Below are positions 11,263 through 23,308 of a DNA stretch of 64,000 nt, piece after piece. Numbering within the stretch: the first letter of the stretch is position 1; every line of letters starts with the position of its first letter. The DNA is taken from the NCBI GenBank assembly GCA_035771165.1, contig JAWNZC010000100.1, positions 1,901,001-1,965,000 of the forward strand, in the 5' to 3' direction. The stretch comes from Paragorgia papillata (Eukaryota > Cnidaria > Anthozoa > Scleralcyonacea > Coralliidae). The notes beneath the pieces are model-generated. The model was given only the letters and a program-made list of their open reading frames with translations. It was not told the origin of the DNA and made no database searches. A program made the translations under genes and the position numbers.

Positions 11263-12780
11263 TAAAGCCAATCAGCTCTTTGGCTAAGCAACTCAGCCAG
11301 TCGAATCTATATAATTAAACGAAAAACTTCGAAATATGGTTTAAAGTTACCCTGCCTTTGAAAGTCAGTCTGAAACGAAACTTAAAAAGTTACTGTTCAT
11401 GACGATCATGACCCACACTTTGGGACGAACGTTTCCACACTCCGATCTATTGGAGTAAAGAGTAAGTATTGTTGCGAAGATATATCTATATACTCTCTTT
11501 AATTCGATCACCACTCTTAAATTCTTTAGCAGGGATATATCTTGGCTCTGAATAAAAGAGAAGTATCTTCTCTTAAGCCCACCAATATTTTTATTAAGTA
11601 AGTAATTGTTTTGTCACAGTCTGAGCAACCAGAAAATTTTGTCAAATATGTCTTTTATCTAGATTTAGATCTTACCTTCTTTTCGACTCCAAGAAAACCA
11701 AGAAAAACTTGCCCATTTTTCCAAACTGAACTTTCTTCCTGATTCTTCACTTTCCACAACACTTCTTGCGTCATATTTCTTGCCTGAATTGACAACTTTA
11801 ATTCGGACGAATTGCCCAGTAAACGATAATTGAACTTCATACAAACGCCCCAATAGTATATTCTGGAAAATACGCCTTATCCAAGGGGAAACTAGTGAAG
11901 CAGTGGAGTAAGACTTCGGATTGTCTTTATAGTAGACGAGGCGATGACCTATGTAATAAATATAGATAAATTTAGCGAGAGCACATCGAAAATAATAAGT
12001 AAGCAATGTGTCAGTAAGCACAATGCAAGCGAATTTACACTGGCGTCGGAAAGTTGATTTGCTCAAATTTTGCGTGAAAAATAACTCAACTAAAAAAATT
12101 CCCTGAACTCAGTGAAACTGCTCATCTTGGCATGCGTGGAGTAGTTGAAAAGCAATGCGCAATAAATTCTGTTAGCTTTGGGATTAACTGGCACAACACA
12201 TGCGCGGTTGGGAATTTCGGTGCTATAGTAAAAAGGGGACAAAAGATGATGATTAAGTTTCAAAATTCCTTGGGCAAACACCAACGCTTTATTCAGTCAT
12301 AACGTTTGTAAAGAAAAACGTGCATTTTATAGATAGCGTATACATTGTGTATTTTCAGAGTTGTGGACAGCTTGGGCATTAGATTAGAAAAACCGATACT
12401 CGTCAGCTGTCTACGATGGTAACGATAAATGATCAGCTTATATGTACTTTTCCAGGGCAATGTCTAACCACATATATTTTGGATTCCCTTATATTATTTA
12501 TTTTTGAGTTACGAGTCTTCACACAATTGCGTCTTATTTTTGTTTCACAACAAAGAAAAAGTCATGAATTGATAACATTTAGAGAAGTAACATGCAAAGA
12601 TTTAGTAAAAAAAATGTAGAGCAAAAACCGAGAAATCTGGCGAAGTTTATATGAACAACATAACTTTCAAATGAAAATTAGACACCGAGAAAGACACCAT
12701 TGAAAAGCAAACAATGGTACAGGATAAAATGTGATCTTCATGGGACAACGCACGTTATCGAATTTGCGTTTAAACGGGGT
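11263..12780. other. Intergenic, nothing recognised
   Basis: Overlapping minus-strand ORFs at 11655-12066 lack any motif I know. No repeat is visible. Confidence 0.45.
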
Positions 12781-12819
12781 ACGAACGGTTCTTCTAAAGG
12801 TTAATACAGATAACCGTGG

Positions 12820-13115
12820 CGTTTGAACGGTTAGTTAGAAATGAACAGTTGCCTTGACAAGCTTTCGAGCGGATGAAGAAAGCCTTCGGTTGAATAAAGC
12901 ATGACAACGGTTGGCTACAAATGTTAAAACGACTGAATAAAGCATTCGAACGGTTGAATATAGTATTCGAACGTCTAACTAAGCTTTTGAATGGCTGAAT
13001 AAAGCATTCGAAAGGTCGAATAGAGCCGGCATTCGAACGGTTAAATAAAGCATTCGAACTGTTAAATAGAGCATTCGAGCGGCTGAACAAATAATTCGAA
13101 CGATTGAATAGAATA
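12820..13115. repeat. Minisatellite, 20-24-bp unit containing GCATTCGAACGGTTGAATA
   Basis: About a dozen degenerate units of GCATTCGAACGGTTGAATAAA follow one another with substitutions and small indels. Translated, it gives a spurious repetitive peptide on the minus strand (SNALFNRSNA), which is a repeat artefact. Confidence 0.85.
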
Positions 13116-13658
13116 TTCCTTCCTTAGGAAATACTGACAGCGTTTGCTATCCACTGTATGACGCAAAATCAGGATTTCAGATACTTAAGAAAGCGCGATT
13201 GATCCGTGAGCCAAATCCTATAGTTCGAGTCGTCAAAATGCAAGCCAGTTTGAGCATTCGTTCCAACAGTTTGGACATTACGTTTATACTCTAAACCTTT
13301 AGAGACTGTTCAACTTCCATGCGTTTGTACAGTTTAAGTTCTCTCTCCTCCGCAGATGTTAAATTTCGGAGATTGGAGGTTTCGGGGGTCATCGGAGTCG
13401 CTCGGAGGCGTCAGCTGGACATAAGTAGTGCGGGCGAAACTAGTCAAACGGAAAATTACATTTAACCTCTGCCAGATTTCTGTCGGTTTCTTGCACAATA
13501 TGTCGGTTTCTTGCATGACTTGCTAATTCACGGATAACTAAGCCATCCACGTCTATATTAGTAACATATTTGTTGCTAAGTGATTATAACATGTTTATAA
13601 TATGTCCTTCTTGTAAAAAAGACAAAATATACTCAGTTTTTGCCGTTTAATATATCAG
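13116..13658. other. Intergenic, nothing recognised
   Basis: No supported features. TGTCGGTTTCTTGCA occurs twice near 13483-13517. Confidence 0.45.
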
Positions 13659-13659
13659 A

Positions 13660-14205
13660 CGAAGACTGACGAACCAGAGGATAACATACTTATATCGGCC
13701 GACGTGCAGCTCACATTGAAACAAAGAACTTCCATACATTTATGTCCAACCGACATAACCTTCCATCCTTGTTCAAATGAAACCACTCGATACATGTGTT
13801 TAACCATAAAAGCTTCAAAGACTGATCCATTTCGTTCGGCTGTTAAGATAACCATTGGAGCTAATGACTCCGAGCAATGTCCGGTTTTGGCCTTTGGCCA
13901 TGAAAAACTACCTTTCCTGACGCGTAAATTCTTCAAGACCACTTTTTCAACATTCGAACGGTATAACAGCATTGTCTCGGAGGCAATTCTCTAACGAATT
14001 GCGTTCACTATTGTCTCTCGGTGGCCATACAAGGTAAAATTTCTCCGGCCACGGCTTCAGAATTGGAGCTGCTACCACAGTTGCGTCTCAAAATCTACCT
14101 CATTGGCTTATTCAAACACTCTGTCGTTGGTCCTCCGACTGCTATCTAAGATACATACGTACTACTGTGCGTATATCCTTGCAGATGTTTCAAAACAACT
14201 CATAA
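13660..14205 (+). pseudogene. Tyrosine recombinase C-terminal domain fragment (DIRS/Crypton-type)
   Basis: The plus frame at 13704-13994 carries TIKASKTDPFRSAV and GANDSEQCPVLAF, typical of the catalytic domain of tyrosine recombinases in animal DIRS-like and Crypton-like elements. Beyond a frame break, about 14051-14190 reads GHGFRIGAATT (box II HxxR), then LIQTLCRWSSDCYLRYIR, where the tryptophan and the tyrosine nucleophile fall at the expected spacing. The family normally joins circular cDNA or DNA into targets. The N-terminal half and any partner RT are absent. It is a degraded fragment. Confidence 0.8.
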
Positions 14206-14810
14206 CCGATCTCGGACGTAACCCTTCGTCTATTGGTCAATGGGAATCACACACGAGTGTGTGATTGTGGCGGCAATTGCTCCAGTTTAGAGGTCATAAT
14301 TGTGCCATAGCCCTGTTTTTTTTGTATACTGACGTACATGTAGAATCTTGCCTTAAAGTCTATTGGGAAAGATTCATTCCAAAGAACTTTAGGGCTCTAT
14401 TTTCAATGTATATAGGAAAGAGAAACTTGTACTAGAGCCCATTGCGTTATCGCAAGTTGCTCTACGGCCCATTTAACGAATCGTCCTCAGCAGTGTTTGC
14501 CCTGACCAATTCTATCAGGGCTCAGCTGCCTTGATCAAATGGAGTGTTTTCCCTGACCAATTTAGTCAGTTCAGTGCCCAGCTCCCAACGATCTTTAAAA
14601 ACAGCTTACTGGTAACCCCACAAGACAGTTGTCTTTTTTCCTTAAATAAAATAACAGAGTATTGATCATTAACGGCATGCGAACGGCATCCGAGCGGCTT
14701 TTTAACACCGTTTGCAAAGCCTAAAAAATCTTTTCTCGTAGAGAGTCACAAATTAAAAAACGTAAAATCGCACTTCAAGAAAAAACAGGAAGAAATTTAA
14801 TGTTAATAAC
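14206..14810. other. Intergenic, nothing recognised
   Basis: CCCTGACCAATT occurs twice near 14500-14560, suggesting a small local duplication. There is no gene. Confidence 0.4.
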
Positions 14811-14819
14811 ATATAGCAG

Positions 14820-15110
14820 TGGTCGACCTACGTTTTAGCGTCCGGAAAAAACTGCCGGCGTTCAGTCAGCGAGACACAGCAAAAACAAAACATCGAAGTA
14901 ATAGAACTAATAACTTGAAAACTACAATCTGAACAAGACAAAAAATACCACAGCGTAATATAACTGTGAAGATACAGATACGGACCAATTTGCATTCAAA
15001 AATATATAGCGGTGATTAAAAATATATTGAAAACTAATTCCACATCCTAGTGTCCGAGGAAAACCTCTGGCGTGCAGTCAGCGAGACGCGGCAAAACACA
15101 ATGAATAACA
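14820..15110. repeat. Diverged tandem duplication, about 220-bp unit
   Basis: GTCCGGAAAAAACTGCCGGC, then GTCAGCGAGACACAGCAAAA (14840-14885), is repeated as GTCCGAGGAAAACCTCTGGC, then GTCAGCGAGACGCGGCAAAA (about 15050-15095). The sequences between are also alike. Confidence 0.65.
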
Positions 15111-17867
15111 ACGGAATGAGCGAATGAATTAATGAATAACACTAAAGTCAAAACTCACGAGCATGTAAAGATAATAGTAGAATTAAATTGTCGAGACACA
15201 CTAATAAACGTTTCAAGCAAAAATAAACAAATGAGACGAAGAAAATCGTGAAAATTTATATTGGAGCAGTGGGACGTATGTGGACCATTACGGCTGAAAT
15301 GAATATAAGTTGTAAATCCGTTGAATCCCCTTTGAACTCAACTTGCATCTAGAAAGACCTTTCTCAAAAATTTATACCTGGTTCGGATACTTTTATGTCA
15401 AAGTTATTTTTTCCGACCAACTGTTTTTGTAGTCTTTCAATATAAATTTTATTGTTATAAAATATTATTAATTTTTTAAGTATTTCTAACCAATTAACTT
15501 CCTAACAATACGCGTTGCCCGTAGTTGGATTACATCAAGGCCGCATTGGAGAGTTGCGTGAGTATCCATTTATAGTTATAACTCTGAAATTATAACGATA
15601 TCTTTATTAGCCTGCGTGCAGGCTTTCCTGGGAGGCTACCCGCGGCGGAGAGTAAAGGAGAGCCTGCTGAAATGTCGTGCAATTTTGGTTTCATGTTGAC
15701 CAGCCGGGCGGTTTTACGTGATTGGTCAATTCAACATGTAAAGTATACAAACGCCAAGCGTTTTTTAGTTTCCATTGTTTTTTATTCCTAACAATAGTTG
15801 TCATTGCAGTCGAGATAAAAAATTTATCGATTATTTTCGCAGTTTTTTTGAGCTATTTATTCTACTACTCCGTAAGTGAATATTTTTTGTTACATTAAAA
15901 TTGTTTGAATTTAATCTTGGCTTAATTGAACTTGTTTTTTTTGCAATGAAATTTCGCCTCTGACGGCCCGAGCTGGGATGCCATATTTACAGTAATTTGA
16001 CACACACTAAATCTATATTTGATGATCGAGTTGTCAAAGTTCTAATGCCCTATTTATGTAGTTTACAGCAACATTTAATATATGCCATCACTGCGGTTCT
16101 CTATTAAACCTGCCTTTTATAACAAAACAATTTGGCAACAACACGCGCGCATATGATACTTCTAATAACTGATAAGAGTTATGACCCTGAGCAATGTCTG
16201 AGAAATATCCTGATAAACAATATTTATTATTCGAAACTTCTGTCAATTTACTCGTGAGCTAGCCTGGTTAGCAGGATCGCTCGATTTCTTTTTAAACATC
16301 TCTAATAATAACCCGCTGGTATATGAACAAGGTATTAGCAGTATCTGAGTGGCCTCTTTTTACATATGCTTCTATAGAAACATAAATACAGCTCTTTGAA
16401 CTGAATCGGCATAACTGGACATCAATCTATGTGTAATAAAGAAACTATAATTTTTTCAGGTTATAATTTATCATGTTTTAATTATGATTTTAGACTATAA
16501 TCATGTAATAATCTTGGTATAGGATTTATAGACGATAAATTTAACATGATGAATTAAATCTTCTTTCGAACTTCTCTAAAATTACAATTTTAGTAAAACT
16601 AAATAAATAACTCTACATAATATTTTTTTTTTCTTCTAGCCTCTCAGAAACATTTTGTAGAACCTATTTTTTTATTTTGTTTTATTAACCCAATCTAGAC
16701 TAAAGGTGGCAAAGGGATTGCCCGCAGCGAATTGATTTAAACCTTCGTAACTTTTTGAGTATTTAAAATACATGCACGAAATTTTGTGATTTTTTATGAT
16801 TAGTTTTGCGGAACACTTTTCTGTGTCGAAAGAATGATTACACTGAATAGCATTTTCGTTTTTCATGGCGTGTTTGGCAAAAATTTCGAATTTCGTTATT
16901 TTTTGGTTCTATTTGAGTATTTGATAAACTTTAGTATTATTATATAATTCCATAATTTTTTTGTTATTTAAGTTGATATAATGACGTCACAGATTGAATA
17001 TGGCGGAATCCAAGATGGCCGATAAATGTCGAAATACAGCAACGTCATCAATTTAATAATTACAAAAAGTTGTTTTTAAAGTTACTGGTGCTCATAGGAT
17101 ACTTCAAACAATGTCTAAAGTTGTGAAATAAAACAATCGAGTTTGATAAATAAATATAACATTTACTTTCTTATTACAACAACTACCTCAATGGCCATAA
17201 ACAAAAAAATAAAGCTAATATATTCTTTCTAAGTTTTCAGGTTTTATAGTTTTATCTACTTGCTACTGGCTCTAACTACAGTAACTATGAAAAAAAGTTG
17301 GTTTGAGAGTTTTTCTTGTCTATTATTTGGCTGTATTTCACTTTGTTGTATTTTTAGGTAAACGTCACCAATGACGTCATACACACGTAACATCTGAGGT
17401 AATACCAATAAAAATTAAAGTATTGTTAAATGTTCTGCTAACATACCAAAGTTCACTTTGATAGCATAAACACGTTTTGAGATATTGATCGCAGGCACTT
17501 TCCGTCTCTCCCACAACCCCAGAAGACCAAAAAAAAAGTGCAACTAGGTAGGTATAAAATTTTATAAATATATCATTTTTAGAGCGAATGCGTTGTAGAA
17601 GCCATAAATTCGTCATGTTGCATTTATCGTCTATAAGCTATTAGGACTCTTTCCTTGTTTACAAAAAAAGATAACTCAAAAATGTCAATTTATTCTCTTA
17701 TACGATTCGTCAAATACATTTTCTCAAACGAGCTGATTTATGATTGTTTACTGTTATTTATAACTCTAGCATACAAATAATGCAAAATATTTAGGGTTTC
17801 AAAAAAACTTTGAAATGTTTCTTAACTTATACCAAAATAATTGCCGTTAAAAAAATATATCACCGTT

Positions 17868-17985
17868 TAGGCAAATCTTGAGTTATTATATACTCTGCTT
17901 ATTATTTACTGTTGAAAAATCGCCGCTATTATGGACACTATTGCGCAAGCGCGTAACCATCTTGCGCAAAATTTCTGTTAATGAC
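17868..17985 (+). repeat. Dispersed repeat, second copy at 27314-27435
   Basis: Both copies share AATATATCACCGTTTA at the start, CTTATTATTTRCTGTTGA in the middle, and TATTATGGAC then CGCGC and CCATCTTG at the end. The 27314 copy interrupts the Polinton capsid-like gene. Confidence 0.75.
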
Positions 17986-18221
17986 CAATCCCTATATAGA
18001 CGACATGTTGGCACTGCCTATGCATTTATTAGTAATTGTAACGATCACACCAAATGATCGTGGTCTCTGTTTTAGTAATATTTAGGCTCAGTTTATTTGA
18101 TTTCAAACATTTGAAAATATTTTTTATGATTTTCTTTGCTAAAATTTACTACTTATTCAAAAAAATTATCCTGCAATCGATATGCTAGTACAATCAACAT
18201 GCACTCCAACAGTTGTTATAA

Positions 18222-18400
18222 TGATGTTGAAAATATCTCATGTTATCGGTAGAATACGTTACGCAGTAAAGCGTTAAAGATACGTGTAACTTTCATGCAG
18301 TGTCTTCTATTTTCTCCTTGCTCCAACCGCAACCAAAGTACGAACGCGCGAACGCTCACACGCCATCCCAAGATTGCGGGCTCAAAGATAACTATCGACA
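18222..18400 (+). repeat. Dispersed repeat, second copy at 23697-23860
   Basis: Shared words include GAAAATATCTYATGTTATCG, TAGAATACGTTA, TTCTCCTTGCTCCAAC, CGCGCGAACGCTCACA and CCCAAGATTGCG, in the same order and spacing. Confidence 0.8.
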
Positions 18401-18523
18401 TCTTCCTTTCTCACAAGAGAAGTAAAACTAAAACAAATCAAAATAACTTAAACCTATGCATATGTTTTGTTTGTTATTCCTTTGATGCAGATGTTGATAA
18501 AAAAATATTTTTATCAATTATTT

Positions 18524-18948
18524 CAAAAACTCATTAATAATTCATGAGGAAAGAGAATCATGACCGTATCGTGTCTTTATATGTGATAAAGAAAGCTGCT
18601 GATTTACACAAATTTTAGCTTTGAATTTCTCGGCTTAGACAAGGTTAGTTTTCAAACTTACTACGCCAATGAACTTACCAAGTGGTTCGTTTTTGAAGCC
18701 GTTCAATAAACTCGCAGCTCGTGTTTTATCATATATATATATATATATATGTACTATTTACAGAACGGACACGAATTCTGTAATTAGTTCATTGGGGTAG
18801 TAATTTTTCTAAAAAAACGTTGTCTAAGTCGACTAAATCAAAGCTAAAGTTTATGTAAATCAAGAGGAATCTGTATCACATATACAGACACTCATTAAAC
18901 ATGGATTTTCTTTGTGTTTTCCTCATGAATTATTAATGAGTTTTAGAA

Positions 18949-18950
<2 letters not shown>
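18524..18950. mobile_element. Foldback/MITE with ACTCATTAATAATTCATGAGG termini
   Basis: AAAACTCATTAATAATTCAT and its inverted copy ATGAATTATTAATGAGTTTT bound the element, followed inward by partly mirrored sequence (AGCTTTGAATTTCTCGGC against GACTAAATCAAAGCT). The same terminal word occurs once more, alone, at about 57175. A (TA)n tract lies at the centre. Confidence 0.7.
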
Positions 18951-18979
<29 letters not shown>

Positions 18980-19037
18980 GTTTTTTTTTATAGTCTTTCG
19001 ATCAATGGGGCTCCTTTCCAACTCGTCGTGGTCTTGC

Positions 19038-19700
19038 TTATCTATCCGCTTGTGTCATGTTGTCTTTACGCTCATCTTCGGTCGTCAAGTCTCCTTCTTT
19101 TTGTGATCCAGTTTGGCGTTGCTTGTCGTGTGACGTATATGTACTCGGTTTCTGTTGACACCCAGTCCTTTCCCTCAATGATATATCACCTGTCACTGGC
19201 TCTAGCACGTACTGTTCCTCTTCTACAGTCATAAGTTTTACCATTTGGATTGGTATTCCATATCTTGCAAAGTGTCCTTTGAGCTTGTCGATGATCGCGG
19301 TGGTTAGGCGGTCAACTTCTATGAAGCCTGAGTAATAGTCGACAGTGGTTAGGTAATTTCTTCCTTTGCATTCTTCTACTGCATTCTTTAAGTCTAGATT
19401 ACTCTCTAGTAATAACAGTTCTTGTTGCTTACTGGTTATACTAAAAACTATTTTGTCTCGTAACATTCTTTCTTTCTCCTTGAGGTTGCACGACTCAGCA
19501 TAAGAGTATAACTTTGTTAGAAACGTGTCGAAAGGCTCTTGGAAAGGTACTTGCCAAAAACGAAGTGATTGAAGAACTTCATTTTGCCACGGGTTGCAAT
19601 ACTCCTTTAGTTTCTCAAGGACTTTAGCTGGATCGTTTCTGTAACTTTCTTCATCAAATTCGAAATGATCATAAACCTCGAGAACTTGCGGTCCCGCCAT
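19038..19700 (-). pseudogene. gypsy gag fused to integrase core, from an internal deletion
   Basis: This 220-codon open frame begins like a gypsy gag (FDHFEF-type start, EYCNPWQNEVLQ, FWQVPFQEPFDTFLT, RDKIVFS). After about residue 110 (AVEECKG) it switches directly to an integrase catalytic core (NYLTTVDYYSGFIEVDRL, then LKGHFARYGIP), including the first catalytic aspartate. The missing protease, RT and RNase H show that an internal deletion joined the two parts in frame. The C-terminal 70 residues are hydrophilic and not recognised. No LTRs were found around it. ATG 19700 follows a region also seen in part at 23104-23135. Confidence 0.8.
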
Positions 19701-20344
19701 ATAAATAATATACCTAGAATGCGGGCTCCTATCTCTCGTCAGTCATAAAATTGTCGGAACAAAATGGCGGATTTATAAGGGCAATAGGAACTCTCCCCAG
19801 GACTTTTTAACAGTTTATAACATGGCCGCGCTTGGTGATGTTGTGGAGTGAACGATGGATATATTTTAGCACTGAATTTCTTTGTTTTTTGCACCAGGAA
19901 ACTTACTGGATTAGTGAATTTAAACATAAAGGTATGTGAAGTGCAATATCCTTCGCCGAAACATTTCGAAAATCAAACTCTGGATGTAGACATGGCGTGA
20001 TAGCGATAGCGGCCATAACGAATGGTTTACATTAATATATTTGAATGATACCCACTTGCCAATCTGTGTCACACCGTACAAGTGATTTATACCGAATGTG
20101 GAGGATTAATCAAGGAGACAGTAAGTGGGGTTTTTTTTTTTTTTTTAATCTAGTACTAATAGGGATTTCTGACTGGAGATTTGTGAAATATAAAATATGT
20201 TTATGCGCCTGTGATAAGTACATCACAGTCTTTTCGACATCATCTATTATTGACATCTTAAATCCGTGTTTTTTCCCCTCATAGTTTCCCTTACGTATCT
20301 AACTATTTTCCTTTCATTTAAACAGGTTTTGATGCAGACAATTT
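19701..20344. other. Flank between the two gypsy remnants
   Basis: AATGGCGGATTTATAAGGGC at about 19770 recurs at about 23045, and CCTAGAATGCGGGC at 19712 recurs inverted near 23104, so debris of one gypsy leader is scattered here. Nothing else is recognised. Confidence 0.45.
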
Positions 20345-20523
20345 CTGAGTTTATTATTTACACTATCAGAGTGTCTATGCCTTATAAACTCTCTCTCTCG
20401 TGTTTGTTTCTCCTTTCTCTATTTTCCGCTCTTTTTTCATTATCCTCAAATGTACCTCATGTCCCGTATTATCCATAACAGCATCATATGTTATTTATAT
20501 ACAATATATACAACAATACATCA
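20345..20523 (-). repeat. 3' LTR of the deleted gypsy element
   Basis: It matches 22601-22793 over most of its length, with a few substitutions and two small indels (for example an extra GACAT word in the other copy). The inner boundary is approximate. Confidence 0.75.
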
Positions 20524-20575
20524 TCCCCTATTCTTAACTAGATACAGTGAAATACTGTCTGTAAACGTTTAGTGT

Positions 20576-22498
20576 CTATGTGTATATTGGGATGCGTGTC
20601 TTGCTTCGTTGGCTACGTCTCAGCGGGGGTGTTGCATCTTTACTTCCTGCACAGTAGCTTCTGTCATCGTCTTCATCCTCCGCGTCTTCTGGCCATTGGA
20701 TTTCTGGATCTTCGATACGTTCGCGTTCGTCTTGGGGTTCGTCCGGTCGATTTTTAAACGGTTTGATGTCATGCGGGTGGCGGCACAGAGTGAGGCCACT
20801 TCCTTCTTGTTGCACAGTGACTTCATTTCCTTCTTTGTTTATATCGACGATCTTGAATGCTTCTTGGAGGAAGAGAGTATCGAACTTCCTGGATTTGTTG
20901 TAATTTCTGATCAGTACGTTGTCGCCGATTTGGAAATGAGATTTATTTCTGTATTTAGAGGAGTTCACTTGATTATCGTTTTCCGTTTTCCGCTTTTGGT
21001 CTGTTTCTCTTGCCTTCCTTACGTCATCTTCTGTTGAGTGTCTTCTTGGGAAATCCAGACGTTGTCCATGTCGAAAGAGCATGGTTGCTGGTGCAACACC
21101 GGTTGCTGGATGAGGTGTTTGTTTGTAGTTCTTCAGAACATTTCTTAGACTTTCTCTTTCTGGGGTACCATTGTAATGTCCAATTTTCATGGCCTTGCCC
21201 AAAGCTCGCATGAACGTTTCGACTGGGTTTGAAGATGGGTGATGTGGTGGCGTTGTCTGTAATTTGATGTCTTTGCTGGTGGAGAATTTCTGCATCTGGG
21301 TACTGTTGAATGGTGGACCGTTGTCCGATATTTGTATATCTGGATTACCGTATGTGTCGTAAATCTCTTCGAGAGCTGGTATGACTTTTGGCGATGTAAC
21401 CAACTTCGCTGCGGGGAATCTTGATGCTAGGTCTTGTACTACAACAACGTGCTTGGATGATGGCATCGGTCCGAATAAGTCCACTGCTACTGTTTCCCAA
21501 CACTTCTCTGGTACTTGGTGTGGTTTGATCGGCTCTTTCATCTTCTTATCCACGAACACGCTGCAGTCGTTGCATGATTTTACAAACTCCTCCACCTCGT
21601 TATCCATGCCGTGCAAAAAGAAGTGATATCTGAGTCGCCGTTTCAAATCTTCTTGTCCTGGATGCGCTCCCTTGTGTGCAAGTTGGATGGTAGTCTCGTG
21701 GAGTTTATTTGGAAGGACGATCCTTTCATCTTTGAGGATAATTCCATTTCCTGTAACTGTGAGCTGTGGCAGGATGGTTCTAAATCGCTGAACTTCAGCC
21801 GCTTTTGTCTTAGGAATCCAAGTCTGTCCCTTGTTAATTAGTGCCGCTATCTTTTGTAGAGCTTGTTCGTCTTTAGTGGCTTTTGCGATGCTTGCGACAC
21901 CCATGCAGTCGATGGCTGGGGTGGTGTGAAGTAGGTATAGCAGATTGTTGAGGTCATCCGCTTCTCTTTGCTCTTCCCGTGGTAGTTTCGCGATTGGTTT
22001 GGCGTGTCATGATAAGTAATCTGATTGGTTAATTTTTCCACGCTGGTATGTCACAGTAAATCGTATGTCCTGGTGGCGGAGCTTTATTCTTTCGGTACGA
22101 ATGGAGCCTTTTCGGTGGCCGTTAAAGATGGAGCATAATGGTTGATGGTCAGTTACCACTAGTATTTCGGTCGGGGAACCCACAATGTAGTTGCTAAATC
22201 ATCTTAAAGCTTCTAGTTCAGTGAACAACCGTTTTGATGAGAATATTCCGAGGAGTTTAGCCACTCGATCTCTTGATCGCCACTCGTCTCGGATAGCGTC
22301 GTAGTTTTCAAGGGAAGGTTTTGCATCGTCATTTGCGAGTTTCCGCCGCTCAATGGCAGCACCAAGAGAGACTTTTGGAGGATCCGGATATTGTGCGTCA
22401 TATCGGAGCTCGAAGCCTTGGATAAATTCGTTAAAAGCTCCCAAAGTGGCGTCTGGATGGAGATCAGGGTCAAAGTTCAGTGTTGATGTGCTCGTCAT
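20576..22498 (-). pseudogene. gypsy gag-RNase H-integrase single-frame fusion with two TGA stops
   Basis: One frame runs from ATG 22498 to the stop at 20576 (about 640 codons). Residues 1-95 are gag (NEFIQGFELRYDAQYPDPPK, LLGIFSSKRLF). At the FTELEALR junction it becomes RNase H (EILVVTDHQPL, the QSDYLS tether). Then comes integrase: an H2C2 finger (HKGAHPGQ ... CNDC) and the catalytic residues in VAVDLFGP, SDNGPPF and NPVETFMRALGKA, and a basic/acidic tail. Only two stops break it, a TGA in place of the usual tryptophan after EALR (about 22199) and a TGA after SDYLS (about 22010). From 21904 the integrase is uninterrupted for 442 codons. Confidence 0.88.
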
Positions 22499-22600
22499 AG
22501 CCTGGTATTTCTTCGTCCTCGTTGCTCTGTAGTTCTGAATATTTGCTTGTTGATCGAATCAATGACTTTAGTAAGTGATTCTGTAATCCTCGTCGCCAAA

Positions 22601-22793
22601 TATAAACTGGTTTTTATATATACTATCAGAATGTCTATGCCTTAGAATATAAACTCTCTCTCTCGTGTTTGTCTCTCCTTTCTCTCTTTTCCGCTCTTTT
22701 TTCGTTATCCTGAAATGTACCACATGACATGTCCCGTATTATCCATAACAGCAACATATGTTATTTATATACAATATATACAACGGTACATCA
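22601..22793 (-). repeat. 5' LTR of the deleted gypsy element
   Basis: It is 193 bp, starts TGATGTACCGTTG on the minus strand and ends just before TTTGGCGACGAGG. It pairs with 20345-20523. Confidence 0.8.
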
Positions 22794-23304
22794 GGTATCT
22801 TTTTGTTGCTTTTTTAATTGTGGTGAATTGTCGAAGTATAATTTTGAACTTATACTGTTATAGTTTTTAGTACGTTTAATAAAGCAAGTGTACTGCAAAC
22901 TGTTTTATTTTATGCTCACGTGTATGTGGCTGATTTTTTGTTATGCATGCATCATTCCTATGAAACGCCCTCCAATTATTTATTTTGAGAGGCGATCAAT
23001 GTTGCGTATATATATATATATATATACTAACTCCTTGCAAAATTCCAAATGGCGGATTTATAAGGGCAAAATAAAATTTCAATTGGACCCCTGTCTTGTG
23101 ACAGAGCCCGCATTCTAGGTCTATTATTTCTATGGGTCCAGCACAGAGTAATATGATAGCTGTTTGTCGCTGCTTGGGCTTGTTATTATTCCCGCTAGCT
23201 TCCACATACAACTATAGTTGACGTTTCCATTCCTGAAAATTATCTGCCAGATTACGGTTTTTCAGAACGAGTGTTGGATGTAAATGAAATTGTGACATTT
23301 TCAT
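22794..23304. other. Intergenic with gypsy-leader debris and a (TA)n tract
   Basis: (TA)n lies at about 23010-23026. Two words shared with 19712-19790 lie at 23045-23070 and 23104-23135. There is no gene. Confidence 0.5.
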
Positions 23305-23308
23305 TTAA

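Larger units (their letters stand above)
15111..18523. other. Long AT-rich intergenic stretch with dispersed repeats
   Basis: I see no gene. Three segments recur elsewhere and are listed separately (about 17480-17535, 17868-17985, 18222-18400). A GC-rich patch at 15608-15665 contains the small hairpin AGCCTGCGTGCAGGCT. Confidence 0.5.
20345..22793 (-). mobile_element. Internally deleted Ty3/gypsy element with two short LTRs
   Basis: Two direct repeats of about 180-193 bp (20345-20523 and 22601-22793) begin TGATGTA on the minus strand. They share the CTCTCTCTCGTGTTTGT tract and the TATTTATATACAATATATAC segment. Next to the right one lies TTTGGCGACGAGG, the primer-binding context. The body encodes gag joined to RNase H and integrase, so RT and protease are missing and the element depends on a helper. 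Clear 5-bp target duplications were not found. Confidence 0.88.

Noticed and set aside
10805..11271. Overlapping ORFs on both strands
   Set aside because: They fall in a foldback element and its tandem words, with no motifs.
12794..13090. Repetitive minus-strand ORF (SNALFNRSNA repeats)
   Set aside because: It is the translation of the minisatellite, not a protein gene.
18912..19106. ORF with IYIYIYIY run, and similar ones at 22888, 35201 and 34993
   Set aside because: They are translations of TA microsatellites.
20609..21037. 142-codon plus-strand ORF
   Set aside because: It lies antisense to the integrase frame of the deleted gypsy; a shadow.
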